DNA of 27,752 nucleotides. It comes from Paraglomus occultum (lineage: Eukaryota; Glomeromycota; Glomeromycetes; Paraglomerales; Paraglomeraceae). The notes beneath the pieces were generated by a model. The model saw nothing but the letters and a program-made list of their open reading frames with translations. It was not told the DNA's origin and did not search any database. Below are positions 1-12,424 of this stretch, piece by piece (the first letter of the stretch is position 1; each line of letters opens with the position of its first letter). The DNA lies in the NCBI GenBank assembly GCA_910592205.1, contig CAJVPJ010000346.1:1-27752 (forward strand), read 5' to 3'. Made by a program: the position numbers and the translations under genes.

Positions 1-3000
1 TTATTTTGAGAGTTGGTTTGCACCGTCTAATTAGCAGGAAAGTTTATGATGTTAATGAATAACGTGTAGAGTTTAAAACAGGATTGCATCTTATATTAAT
101 CACTGTAAATAAGGTTTCGCTCATCCTCATCTTGGCTTTTGAATTGGCCTTTCTTTTTACGTGATTTTTAATAAAATAATAAAGATTATTTTAATCATGA
201 GTGTGTATATAATCATCCAAAAATTAACGATTGCTTATACTTTCTCGTGTAGCTAAAAAAATCAAGCGATTGATATATTTACACGAAAATCGATATATTT
301 AGTGACGGATTTTGCCTATAATATATAAATCATGTGAGGAAATTTGCATCAATAGGGGAGTAACTGACGCCGGAGCAAGAATTTCATATATATAAATCGT
401 GATCGGCATGCTGATCATCACTATTGACAACATTTCGAACCCCTGTACGGGGACATGTCCCATGACTGCTATGCACTTGTCATACCGATTAAAACTTATT
501 TCAGGGGCAATAGATATTAAATGTTTCAGAATTACGTGTACCAACAAATTTTTTAAATAATACTGACAATTTGCTTTACCAGATTCGATGTATAGTAAAA
601 ACTTGATTAATTTTGTACCTGGATTTGTTAATAAATAAATTCAACGACTCGATCGAATATTTCAACAATTAGCAAAATACTTAAATATTAAACTATCATA
701 CTTGTGATAGCAAGCTGACTTTCTTGTGCACAGGCGTGACGGCACATTCTCAATGTTGTGTTTACTAATTGTGATGCTCACCAGATTCAACCGTTTATGG
801 GAATTTATTGTCGGAATTGCTGTCCATATCAAGTAGTAATTATCAGACTACAATCGAAATCGACATTGATGCGAAAAATGTTTAGACTTTTTTTTTAGCC
901 GTGTCCAGAATAGAGAGTCAGCGAAAATCGCAACAAAGCGTTGAATGCGAGTACAGTATTATATTAACGTGAACAAAGAATATGAGTAGACATAACTGAA
1001 GTAATATCACTTTCAGAATGAGAAATAAAACCGATAATTGTTGGGTTTTTAGTCAGGGGATTGAGATTGTTTCAAGAAAACGATCGTTCACCGCGAACCA
1101 CTCCGTGTGTCCGTCGGTCGTGCGACACAGTTATGGACATGAGCTTGTAGATTTCTTGCTTACATAAAATTTCGTGCACCTCACCGCTTTGAAATGAAAT
1201 TATCGAATTTGGAAGTGATTGGCAAATCACATAAAAAATTCGACGCTTATATTTTCTAACTGTAATTCTTGTGTTCAGAGTATTAATTTGAAAGTAGAAT
1301 TTTGAGTTTACTTGTAACGATTTGATTTGCTGTCCGAAAATACAAAACCGATCTTTAATATTTTTACCGTCAAAATGATAACCAAAAGAATGGAAAGGAA
1401 AGAGAAATTTTTATTTTTTTTTTTTACAGATACGTGATTCACAAAACTTGAAATCTGGTACACGCATAACCCCTGATGATATTAATGTCATGTGTCACGA
1501 TTTCCAAAAAGTGTTTAATATAAATATATTTACACAAGCCTATAAATAAATCTATTACTCGGTGGTTGCCAAGTTCTTTGTTTCTCACAGACAGTTATTT
1601 CCTCTGCAACAAACTTAACGAGTTTATGCATGCTTTGTAAGAATTAATAAATCTTTAATCACCGATTAGCAATTGCCTAAATTTCTCTAATGCTGATCTT
1701 TTGCAGTAATCGGCAGATCGGCAGCCTCCATTCGATTTGATACTTCAGGTAGTTCAATCACAGGTTGATCATTATACTAATACGTGTATCGGAAATGTCG
1801 GCACCAAGCACATGCATAGCGATGTAATTTAACCGCGACTCTCAATAAATTGTTTTTGTAAACATCCTGATTTTTGTGTAAGAAATTTGATAAAGAAAAT
1901 TTTTTGGTTTTTCTACTTTTTAATTATAACTACTAGTGTTCCACAAGTCTTTTAACATTGGTTCGAGCTAACATCTTTCCCATAATTACGAGCAAGAGAA
2001 AAGTTTTTTAATAAAAAAGGGTAATTTATTACTTGTTTGCCGACGTAAAAATTCACTTCGGACATATAACCAATAAGATTTTGCAAAACAAGTATGTGAT
2101 GAGGGAAGGGAATACGCGTATCATAGGTTGTTTAATGCCCGTCTCAGCATTACATTATCTCTTTGTTTCTCGCGTTGGTGTGCAATTAATTTGTTTTTTT
2201 ATTCATACTAACTATTAATTCTACATTCTAATAATATTTTTTATTCAACAGAAATTTCTACCCCTATTTGTGCAGTAAAATATTACCATCTGTATTTAAT
2301 AGCGCTTAGTTTTATGATGTTGAATATTTATCTTTGTCATTCGACGGTTATTATTACGATCTCCAATTTTCCAATGACAAACGGTTAATTATACTATTTG
2401 TTTCGGATCGGATATTTGGATATCGTAATTATATTCCATATTAGCTAAATTTAACAATTCACTAATTAATAAAATTCTGACTAATATCAGAAATTTACTT
2501 TGATGTTTTTACATACATTGACTTTTTTAAATTTTTTTGACAGTAGCGACAATTTAAACTTAAGTAGAGGCTGAAATAGTTTATTTCTAACCAGTAAAAT
2601 TTTTTCTTGAAGTAAATAATTTATATATCACTATCGTTGTTATCCTTACTCAATACTAAATTTTTCGAGTCCTACTCGATGCAATTATTCTCAAGCCAAT
2701 AAAACTTGTCGGTACAAAAAACCAAATTGCTTAATCAAGAATTAGATTCGATATTTTGAGCCTTTGGGGTATATCGATATTGCTTACTATCATTACCTAA
2801 TTTAATTCTCTAACAACAGCAGAATCTACAGAAGATCTATCTGGTTATATTTAACTTGAACGACATACAGTAATTCATTACGCTGTAATTTCCCAAACAA
2901 CCGATATTTATCACCGATAGTAATGTGCGTATTATGATGTTCTATTCGGATTTCATTATTAACCAACTTTGTTAAGATTTAGTATTTGCAACATGCACAG

Positions 3001-3784
3001 GAATTTCTCGATCCAATCGTAAATTAGAGGATTAATTAATAATTTTATCAAAAAGTTCTGATTCGGATGCGTGGAAGATAATTGTGTTTAGGATGTTGTA
3101 ACAGGTCTGATAAAGATGGATATGCAGCATCTTTTTTTTCCTACGTATACAAAATAATTTACTACAACGATGACTAATCTGTTGCATATATTACCCCCCT
3201 TTCTACCGTTCCTCTCTGCTTGGCCGATTTTGATTTCATGCATGTAAACATCAGTCAAACACTTTGTTTCTTCAGTACTTTTCTTCTTTTTTTTTGTTTG
3301 GTGTGCCCAAGTAAACGCTGTTCGTGCTTGATTACAAATAAATACATTGGTGTAATTCGATCGATAGCTAATACTGTATTATTCCTACAAGTATGCTCAT
3401 ACTGATTGACATATTAATTTAAGATTGACAAGGTCGTCGAATGTTTCGAATGCCGAATTGCACACAGTTACCAATTTGTGTATAGCCTCTTTGTCATGCG
3501 GTTTAAATCAATAGAACTAATAATAACGTTGACTCGAAATTAGTGAATTATGACCGTGTAAGTTGCGGACTTAATTTCTATTTTTGGTAAAATTAAGCGT
3601 CCGAATTCGCTCACCATGTTTTAAAGATCTTCATAAACTTAATATTCGACACTTTTTTTGCCCCACAAAAAAGCGCTGAAAAGTGAAATTAACTTTCATC
3701 AATCCATCGTTGGCTTTTAATTTACAAGATTAATTATACGTTTATAAGTTTTATTATTATCAAAGAGTATGAGCAAGAGTTATG

Positions 3785-3847
3785 GTTGGGATTGGGGGTT
3801 GAAGTTGGAGTCGGAGTTGGGGGTTGAAGTTGGAGTTGGGGTTGGGT
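3785..3847 (+). repeat. G-rich imperfect tandem repeat (GTTGGA/GGGGTTGAAG units)
   Basis: The plus strand carries repeated GTTGGA, GTTGGG and GGGGGTTGAAGTTGGAG units, with about two near-identical copies of a 25-27 bp unit. Several runs of three to five G lie on one strand, so a G-quadruplex is conceivable. No gene overlaps it. Confidence 0.8.
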
Positions 3848-3910
3848 GATAAAATTTATGAGTAAATTGTATCATGTTATAACCTAAACTCGATACAGAT
3901 AACCTTACTC

Positions 3911-3930
3911 ACGTACGTACGTACGTACGT
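3911..3930. repeat. (ACGT)5 self-complementary microsatellite
   Basis: Five perfect ACGT units form a 20-bp palindromic tract, 65 bp after the G-rich tract. It is a simple repeat with no associated gene. Confidence 0.95.
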
Positions 3931-5198
3931 TTCCCCATGGACGTCGCGACAACTATGGTTGATTGAGGATTACCAATTACAATGATAGTATGCAATAATA
4001 AAGGTAAGACTGCTAAAATTCCTAATAGAGCATCCGATCTCTTGTGTCATGTCATTACTCTACCAATTTTTTTTGTCTAGCATGCTTATAAATTTATATA
4101 TGTCAAATGTTTAATTAATTAATAAGCACATCTTGGCATGCTAATTAATTTTTATATCCCATGATACGTCAATGTCAACAGTCGTTTAGATGAAAATAAT
4201 ATACTATTGAAATCTTTTATTTACATTCCTGGACATTTTTGATAACATTAAATTTTGGTCACCTGCACGTTAATCAATGACAAGTACTACGTAGAGTATA
4301 AAGACGAGTCGTAAATGTTGTATATCAGTGGCGTATTTGGCGTTACAATGCAATTTATTAATTATGAAAATATATGCCTGTGTACATGACATGCATAAAC
4401 TTTATTAAGCATGCGCAAAAAGCAACCCCTGTCTATGGTTGTGACAAAGAAACGTCGAGCATTATCCCATTCTGGTTTTACCCCGTTTTCTTTTCTTCTT
4501 TCTGTGATCTGCGATTCATGTGAACGTTTTTTGGGGTGATTTTTAATATTAATATTAACGCAATATGTAAAGTAACCCGATCTGATTAAAATACTGTCAT
4601 AAAAGAAAGCTTAAAATGTGTAGATCCACGATCATCCTGTTACGTGGCCCAACTTCACGCCTCCACTCCCTCGGAAATTTATTGACGGTCAATCATAAGA
4701 TTCGGGGATTGCGTCAGACTAACGCGTGGTTTTTTTTTATGCATCCATATAGTCTGCTTGCATTATACTTACCGGAAAATCTTTTATGAGAGCAATTGAA
4801 AGACAAGTGGATACAACTTTTAATTGCGATTTATTTTTAGTGCCCAAAAAGTAAACGTTTCTATAAAATATTGCACAAGAACACGAGGGGCGTCTTTTGT
4901 TCGTTCCCTTTTGCTTACAAGAGATTCGTATTTTCGACTCTTGACATATTTTAGTGTTCTTTGTTTACAGATACATCTGATGTGGAATGTATGACGTAAA
5001 CACCAGTTCTTGTTTTTTTAAAGTACAAACCAAAAGCGAATAGATTTACAAAATGAAAAAATACCGTGGGGAATCCAAATAAATGATTAATAAAGTAAAA
5101 TATTTAACTAGATCATTAATATGTAAAAGAGAAAAGAAGAGTAATACAACATCAAGCGGAGCACCAATCCACAACATTGGAACATGTAGGCATCTTTC

Positions 5199-8100
5199 CT
5201 AAAAACTAGGAACACCCACGGCCGATAATGCTCCAGATCCAGTAGACACATCAGAAGTGCTACGATAATGCCCCGTCGTATCTGAAGAACTCAACTGACT
5301 ACCTATAGAATTACCACTTAAACTTCCTTCAACCCCAAAGTCACTGGCTCCCCAGACCTTTTTCGCTACATTCGATTGTCCCATAAAAGTTTCATGCAAC
5401 GAAGACCGATGGTTGCCGACCGGCTGAATCTCGAGTGCATTGATCATTTTTTGTGCTGAAGATCGTCCAAACGATCCAGACGATCCAATACTATTTAGAT
5501 TCACTTGAGACGGCGGTGGGGGTAGCGGTATCATCGGCGGTGGCGTTGGCGGCGGCACAATCCCATCATTAATAGTCACTATTGCAGTTAGTGAATTTGA
5601 CGATGACATATTCCGTATGGATGTCTGCTGTGATTGTCCAGCAAATGTACTCGGGAGAGGTGATGTCGGTCGGGATGTCGGAGGTGAAGTTGCACGAAGT
5701 ATTGGTGACTGTACCCTTGGCGGCGGAGACAACGATGTACTTGTTGATTGTGTTAATGTAGATAACGATGACGGAGAACGGGCGTGTCCCTCTGTATATT
5801 GTACTGGCTGCGAATGGGTTGTTATTTGTGGACGCTGTTTAGATGTAGGGCTATCTCCCTCGTGAGATACTGTAGAACTTTGTCGATATAGCCGACTGCT
5901 ATTCGAGTTCTGTGTTGCTTTTCGTTGGAGTTCACGGTTTTGTACGGATGCTGGATGCTCGTTCAGCCATTCGCTTGACGCTTTCTGATCCATCCATTTA
6001 TGATTGTTATACTCATCACCAGGTAATGTTCGTGAATCTGTCTCGTGGCCATTATGAGGCAATCTTGTCATGGCTTGTGGAGGAGGAGGCGGTAGAGTGC
6101 TTACAAAATCAACACTAGTCGGACTGGACGATGAGCTTCCGGCTTTTTCAACGGCCGTAGAACTGCCACTGCTTCTGCTGCCACTCTTTGACCTCGTAGC
6201 ATTATTATGATATCCTTCGCCGCGCACACTCATTTCCGGGGTGCTCATGCCATTGTGATTCCTACGTGCCATTTTGGTATAGTCGTATACCACAAACTTC
6301 TCTTCCATCATGCGCATTTCTTTCGATAGCTCTGAAAGGTCCTGGTTTGGATTAGCACGCTTTTTGGCTTTTAGGGGGTTGTCTTCGAGTAGTAGTTCTT
6401 CTAATTCGTGGGTCGCGTCAAAGTTTGCCTGCTTGGACTGATATTTTCAAATGTGAAATGACGTTAGCAAAGCGCGAAACGCAAAAGCCAGTATAATCAA
6501 AATATTCATGGTTACACTATGCTTACATCAGGTACGAACGGTGGAATAGTTTCTTTCGCGAGTAACTTATCCCATTCCATTCCAGCGAACCACGGATGGC
6601 GCTTGATTTCTTCCAAGCCATCAGGGCCGCAACCAAGGCGTTTGGATATATCTCGTTCACAGAACTAAAGAAACAATAGTTATTAGTATAAGCACGAGAA
6701 ACAGCAAATAGTTTGGGTAATATAAATAGCCAACAGGAAAATCGTTAAAAACATCATTCAATAATACACTCACTCTTTTCAGACAGTCAATACAATCATC
6801 TGAAACCATCTTATGAACGTCCTCGGGAAATTGTAGAGGTTCATGAAGTATAGCTTGTGTAAGGTTTACGTTTGTCTTTCCTTTGAATGGTCGCTTAAAG
6901 AGAAAAGTAAAGAGTATAAGTACCAAAGACAACCATGGTACGTCATCACCCATTGCCGTCCTCCTCCGCCTTTCTAAACTAACCTTGCTAAAAAGTAACT
7001 CGTACATAACAACTCCGAGAGACCACCAATCAACCGAACTCAAATATCCTTTTTTCGTTAAAACTTCAGGAGCCATGTATGCCATTGATCCAGCAACAGA
7101 CGTCAAAGGCTTTTTTTCATTGAAATGCACAGCGATATTAAAATCCGTCAAGTGAGCATGACCTTTCTCGTCGAGGAGGACATTATCAGGTTTTAAATCT
7201 CTGTTAAATCGAAAAAGCGACAGTTAGCCGGTTATATGGATAAACAAAACACATGATAGGTAGCCAGTTAACAAATCACATAATCTTTTTTACGCTCGTA
7301 TATTTACCTGTGAATAATTTTTCTCGTGTGCAAGTAATCCAATCCTAGCGCCACTTCTGCGACGTAAAATTTCACCACTTCTTCGTTCATCGGCCCCTGC
7401 CTCTCCAAATGAAATCTCAAATCTCCGCCAAGCATCAAATCGAGTATCATGAATAAATTCTCATCATCTTGGAATGCATAGCGGAGATTACACACGAGAG
7501 GAAACTCTATTTCTTCCAACAGCCGTCGTTCTTGAATAATGTTTTCGACGGCTCGCATTTTTATGCATTTTGCTTTGTTGATATATTTTAAAGCGTAGAG
7601 GGTTTTAGACTTTTTGTGTTGGACAACACGGACCTTTAGTTAGATAAGACGAAAATTTTAGTGAATAATAAAAATAAGAATGTAGATACACGCATGATGA
7701 ACGTTTGCGCAAAGGATTACCTTGCCGAAAGCTCCTTTCCCTACGGATCTGAGTAAATGGAAGTGTGACAATTCCACTACAAACATTCCAAAACAGGTAG
7801 AATAATAAGTATTTCAAGTTTACAGAATAAGACTCTGCAATTAGAGTCATTTGATAATATAGACATATTAGTTATGGGTATACGGCAACATTGTATTAAA
7901 CCTTTGAGATGGGAAGATTGAGAGACAAGACCATTTACGGTTGGGGGAAACCGAGACGAGATGGGGAAGATTATGCGTGTATAAGCAGATTATACGCTTA
8001 GACTTTCAATAATTAAAAGATTATCACGCACACACAATTGGCAGAATTCTTTCTTAATATCGTCATATGTTTTTTTAATAGTCGGGGGCCCCACTCTTAA

Positions 8101-8397
8101 ACAAGCCAGCTAGTTGTTCGCTCGACACGTAAAAGTCTTTTGCTCTCGCACAACCTTTTTTCTCTTTCGAGTTCTCGCAAGTCCTGTTGCATCCCTGCCA
8201 CTAAGCACGTTACTCTGAACGTGTCCAAGTGGAGGATAACCCCTCAATCATCACTCTAGCACCATATGCTACTGTCCCACGAGGCTTCTTTGCTGTATGT
8301 TTTACAGCAGTTGCGGCCACACGTTGAGTCATTGTAAAGGACACTTACCCTCAGCATCAAAGTCGATTTCCTCCTCTTTACAACATCCAGCACCCAT
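5199..8397 (-). CDS. AGC-family Ser/Thr protein kinase, YANK/STK32-like, with lipidation-type N-terminus and long Ser/Pro-rich tail
   Basis: Seven exons (minus strand): 8397-8349, 7776-7721, 7633-7308, 7200-6984, 6893-6774, 6664-6527, 6437-5199. Phases agree, all junctions are GT-AG, and the product is 714 residues. The start MGAGCCK (ATG in AACCATGG context) predicts myristoylation at Gly2 and palmitoylation at Cys5/6, so membrane attachment is expected. Kinase landmarks: glycine loop GKGAFG 29-34, Lys51 in ALKYI, Glu70 in helix C, HRDLKPDN 143-150, TDFN 162-165, APE 187-189, DWWSLG 201-206, and a GCGPDG/HPWF end at 267-282. DFN in place of DFG is typical of the YANK (STK32) class, as is the AGC-style C-terminal extension with FVVYDYTKM near 350-358. 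Residues 360-714 are low-complexity Ser/Thr/Pro with proline runs near 417-422 and 595-613. The substrate is unknown. Family assignment is strong; cellular role is inference. Intron 1 is unusually long (572 bp) against 87-109 bp for the others. Confidence 0.95.
7777..8348 (-). other. Long first intron of the kinase gene
   Basis: This intron runs from GTAAGTGT (8348 downward) to TTTGTAG (ending 7777). It separates the 49-nt lipidation-signal exon from the exon with the glycine loop. The junction completes a Val codon (G|TG) and restores the family-like order DFDAE-VELSHFHLLRSVGKGAFGK. I see no second gene inside it. At 572 bp it is five to six times longer than the other introns of this gene. 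Confidence 0.85.
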
Positions 8398-10469
8398 GGT
8401 TTTCGGTGGTTGTTTATATTAGGTTCGATATGGCTATTAGAATTAGAGACTAGTAATAAAGTTTCTGCTATACAATTTACTGGGATAGTCTATGTTTACA
8501 AAAAAGCGAAAAGAAGTTTGTTTTATTTTTTGTATAAGTAGAAGTACAATAAATAATAAAGAAGGAGCCAGCTTCCGAAGCAGTGTAAGAGTGTTTGTTA
8601 TTTTGTACAGCGAAATAAGGAAAGTATGTTGGAAACCGTGACGGGTGGGGTGAGGAGAAGTTAAAGTGAAGGACGAGAAATGGAGTAGGAGAATGAAGAA
8701 CGAAGAAGTGTGTTTCTCGAAATGTTACTTTTAACAAGCGATTGAATAGGAGTTGAATCGAAATTTGCAGGATGCGTGGAAATTAAATATGTCGGAAATG
8801 CATAGAGTAACAAGGACGTACTCAATAATAGTCATACTGCAAAGACCAATATAAATAAATGTAACAAGACATAATGGATTTTGGTTATTATTACAATAAC
8901 AATGTTATCAACATTATTGTGTTCGGTTTCAGGTGTGGCGAGTCAAGGGGTTTCGCCCGTGAATGATGTTACATCTATCCAAGAAGGAAAGTAATACCGT
9001 CAATGCACATGGGGTGCAGACGCATAAATTACGTAAATACAGAAATATTATATGAAAAAATCTGAAAAGAAAAAAATTAAATACATTATCGCTCCACTGG
9101 GTTAAACAACCTATGAAGAATACAAGAGGGACGAAAATCCTCTCCTTGTCCACGTCCTTTATTACCGTCTACAATTTCAATCTGACATTCTGGTTACGAA
9201 GCTGTAGTGCAATGGTACATATATTAATATGTTACACTCAAATGATATGTGCGGCATTTACTTACTTGTGCTATACTACTGATACAACCGTATATAACAA
9301 AACCACTTTACAGGCTCAAAAACTTTGGTCCAAAGGTTTTCTTTTTACCAACAAAATACGTAAAATCGACCGTATTCGGCTACCTAACAACACGAAATTC
9401 AAGTGTTAAGAGCAGGTTAATTCAACACGACCTATTAAGGTACGTATAACAGAATTAATAATTACATAAGGAATAGGGGAAAAAAGGCCAATTTCTACCA
9501 CTCACACGCCCAGCAAAAAGCATTGTGTTGACAATAATCTATGTGCAATGTTGATGATAGATAGAAAGGAGTGCGGAGGGGGAGTGCGGAGGGGGGGGGG
9601 GGGAAGGCTAAATTTTACGCAAATCTTTCAAGTAAAAAATAAAAAGTTCAAGACAATTTCGACAGGATTTGCCCTGCTTCTATTACGTAATTACCAGGCC
9701 GTCATGTCTCAGCCACACATCAATTGTATAGAATTGAATTGTTTACCCTGTTTGGGCTGAAATAGTACAACTTTTCCGTCAATCAGACAAGGAATGGCAG
9801 ACAAGAGCAAACAGACGAGTCAAAGCAGACACATAAGGAGAGAATTAAAACAACGTCGGCAAAGACAAAGGGAGCAGAGAATAATCATGACAGGAAAATA
9901 TGGATGACCACACGAGTGAGTGAAAAACCAAATAGGTAAGAGCGAACAGACAGGTTTCTAGCAAGCAACATGTGTGCTCTATACGAATAATACCGATACG
10001 ATACTAACAGTGTTAGCTTATTTTATTATCCGTTTATATTATGTCAGCTAGAATTTAGCTGTTTATTTTAATACTCGAGAAGAACAGAGAGGCCCGGTAT
10101 GTTACTATATATAACAGTTATGTAACATTACCCAACGGTCAAGAACTATTTATAACTTATAATACTAAAGAGTCACCCACGATTATTGTCATGATTATTG
10201 AATTGATGTCACAGCCTAAATATGGTTAGTAAAATTAACACCAATCAACCGTCGACCTGCACGAATGTTTGAATCCCGAAAGACTGAAAACAGAAAATTC
10301 TGATGAATGAACACATCTATTGTCATACTGTAGAAAAGACCATTCGTAACAGTTTGCACTATATGGATACATATTAACGGCATTAGAGCTTATTGTACTG
10401 CTACTCGGCGGATCTGGACTAATACGATACTAATACGAAATACACCCAGCATCGCACAAGCGATCGAAC
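8398..10469. other. Upstream region of the kinase gene; no gene recognised
   Basis: This should contain the kinase promoter and 5' UTR. A weak TATA-like AATATAAAC lies about 20 bp before the ATG, too close to be a normal fungal TATA box, so I do not call it. The open frames here (up to 98 codons) show no domain, and their composition looks like random AT-rich sequence. A G13 homopolymer sits at 9591-9603. Confidence 0.5.
9566..9603 (+). repeat. Purine tract with duplicated GGAGTGCGGAGGGG and G13 run
   Basis: Two adjacent copies of GGAGTGCGGAGGGG are followed by a run of 13 G at 9591-9603. This is a slippage-prone simple sequence. The homopolymer length may also be an assembly uncertainty. 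Confidence 0.85.
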
Positions 10470-10797
10470 ATGACCAATTGTATTCGGCCGAGACATCGTC
10501 ATATGTTCACAAGAAAATTTTTAATAGCATCGGACGGCACGTTTGCAGACAACAGTCGAGAAATGGGGCTATTTCGACTGCCAATTCAACATCTTGCCAC
10601 TTTTCTTCACCCCAAACTCTAAATAATTGGGGGTTTACGTGGCAAGGATTTTCCATCGGTTTATACAAATATCGCATAAAGTTTGGATACAAGAAAACAA
10701 ACAATGACACACAACACTACAACAAATCCAGACAAATTGAACATAGCGCTGCACGAGAAGATTATAAAGTTAGCGGCCAAGAATCTCAATAATTAAA
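10470..10797. other. Ambiguous small ORF cluster on both strands
   Basis: Several frames are open here at once. On plus, an ATG frame of 50 codons runs from 10470 to 10622, and a frame without a clear ATG stays open to 10792. On minus, a 67-codon frame occupies 10507-10710, and another minus frame encodes a very hydrophobic stretch. None matches a family I recognise. Local composition is less AT-rich than the surroundings, which is the only reason to flag it. It could be a small gene, an exon of one, or a decayed copy. Confidence 0.2.
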
Positions 10798-12226
10798 AAA
10801 AAAATTTTCATAACGTAAACATACTAGCAAGTATTTGTTTATACAGGGATTTTAGTGTGAAACATGACAATCAAAGGGAACAATAATTTCTTATCACTGA
10901 TGTATTGGTTGAAACACCAGAACAAAACTGGCTTTACCGTTTTTGCAATGGTCAAACACGATTATAGTAAAATATCACAATCACAAATATTGTTTATTTC
11001 TCAATGAAACACTAGACATGCAACATAATGAATTAAAGAGAAAGCTAAGACTTTTTGCTCAATGCATATGACTTTCCTTCCTTCGAATGGATACTTTCCC
11101 ATGGTGTCATGATAAATAATTGTATATGCAAAGTGAACGTAACTCTGAATGATTTCAGAGTTCAAAACTGCCGAAACGTCTGCAGTCATATTATTCATGA
11201 GCTTGCTTTACATTTTAATAAAATAGCGTAAACATTATTTAAATTTTCATAAATGCATACTTATTATCTTCATCATTATAATGCCACAGAGTGATTGCGC
11301 GAGAGAAAATACGCTATTAATGATAATCGATTATTCTTATGTATGATTATCTTTTTTGTAACAATTATTAATAATATGATTATCGCTATTATTAATTTTA
11401 TTTTTTCTGCATCACATAATCTTGATGGGGTTACATTTTCTTCTTCTCTTTTCCTATCGTAAGGCAAGCAATGGCCTTGGTTTTTGTCGTATATTTTACC
11501 CGGAAGAGTAAAACTTTTGCAACCGTTCGCTAATGGAACATTGTTTAGCTTGGAATTCATTCAATCAAGAGTTATTATGTGGGCGTTGTGTAATTACACA
11601 GTTCCGAACAAAAAATAAAATAATACATTGTTTGTCAAAGACAGTTTCTTTACGTATAAGTTAAACTTTTAGTAACAGATTTTACTTGCAGTAAAAAGAT
11701 TATAATTGCACAAAGTTTTAGCCAAGTACAATTGCACTGTATAACAAACATGTTGTTGCTAGCTTTGAATTTAAAATAGTGGTAGCATGTGTTCGCGTGA
11801 ATAGGTATAATTTGTATTATATTAATGCCGAACATTAATCTCTCTGCAAAAGATGTCTAAAATTTTACAATTTTAAATTTTATTCCAACCAGCATTGAAA
11901 ACACGAGCAACTAATAAAATGCATCAACTTTAAATTTCTTTCGGAACAAAAACCAAAATTCGTGACCATTTATTTCTTAAAAGATTCCTGACTGTTGTTA
12001 TTGTTCTTCAAGACTGTATTAAATGCGAGTTGATTTACAGCGTCGTTTATTTGTGAATAGAACTTGGAGCATAAAATTTCAAGACTTTAGATAACATTGC
12101 AAAGCAGTTTCTTTTATAGAATCAAAAGTATATCTCATTTGCAAAACTAAAAGCCGGCTCAAGTTAGTAGATCAAAGACTACGCGTTTGCTAGTGCTGCA
12201 GTAGAAAAATAGCCATTTACTAAATA
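10798..12226. other. Intergenic AT-rich sequence, no gene recognised
   Basis: Only short AT-driven frames occur. A small hairpin with perfect 9-bp arms (AACTCTGAA / TTCAGAGTT, 4-nt loop) lies at 11141-11162. Nothing else is supportable before the miniature element that starts at 12227. Confidence 0.5.
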
Positions 12227-12424
12227 CAAGTGGCTCTCGATATAAGAAAGTGATCGAGCCATAGTAAAATCTTAGAATCCTTCTTATACTAATACCGAAA
12301 GTTTATTAATAACTTTCTTATATGGAGATGATTTTATATAGACTGATTTTCAGCTCAACTTTTTTATATCAAATTTTAATTAGTGTTTCTTATATCGAGA
12401 GCTTCTTATATCGAGTTTCACTTG
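12227..12424. mobile_element. 198-bp miniature inverted-repeat element (MITE), pogo/Tc1-mariner-like
   Basis: The left end reads CAAGTGGCTCTCGATATAAG. The reverse complement of the right end reads CAAGTGAAACTCGATATAAG. They agree in 17 of 20 positions and continue AA. Both ends abut TA (12225-12226 and 12425-12426), the target duplication of the Tc1/mariner/pogo group. A second, inner copy of the motif (TCTTATATCGAGAG) lies next to the right terminus, the subterminal repeat pattern seen in pogo-type MITEs. There is no ORF, so mobilisation would need a transposase in trans. Confidence 0.8.

Larger units (their letters stand above)
1..5198. other. Intergenic region without a recognisable gene
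   Basis: I see no coding region that can be supported over these 5.2 kb. The open frames are short (up to about 80 codons), lack family-like motifs and are AT-driven. The stretch is strongly AT-rich with many oligo-A/T runs. The structure I can name is a G-rich tandem tract near 3785-3847 and an (ACGT)5 tract at 3911-3930. The lower-coordinate side of the kinase stop codon (5199) should hold the kinase 3' UTR. Confidence 0.6.

Noticed and set aside
430-450. TTCGAACCCC resembling a tRNA T-arm
   Set aside because: No cloverleaf can be drawn on either strand around it.
5617-6118. Plus-strand ORFs antisense to the kinase tail
   Set aside because: They are shadows of the low-complexity Ser/Pro coding exon on the minus strand; no independent motif or start support.
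8477-8737. 86-codon minus-strand ORF upstream of the kinase
   Set aside because: Its composition is that of random pyrimidine-rich sequence (Phe/Ser/His), with no domain and no splice link to the kinase.
9113-9449. Overlapping plus-strand ORFs of 98 and 66 codons
   Set aside because: No recognisable motif, two frames open at once, and no supporting splice sites.
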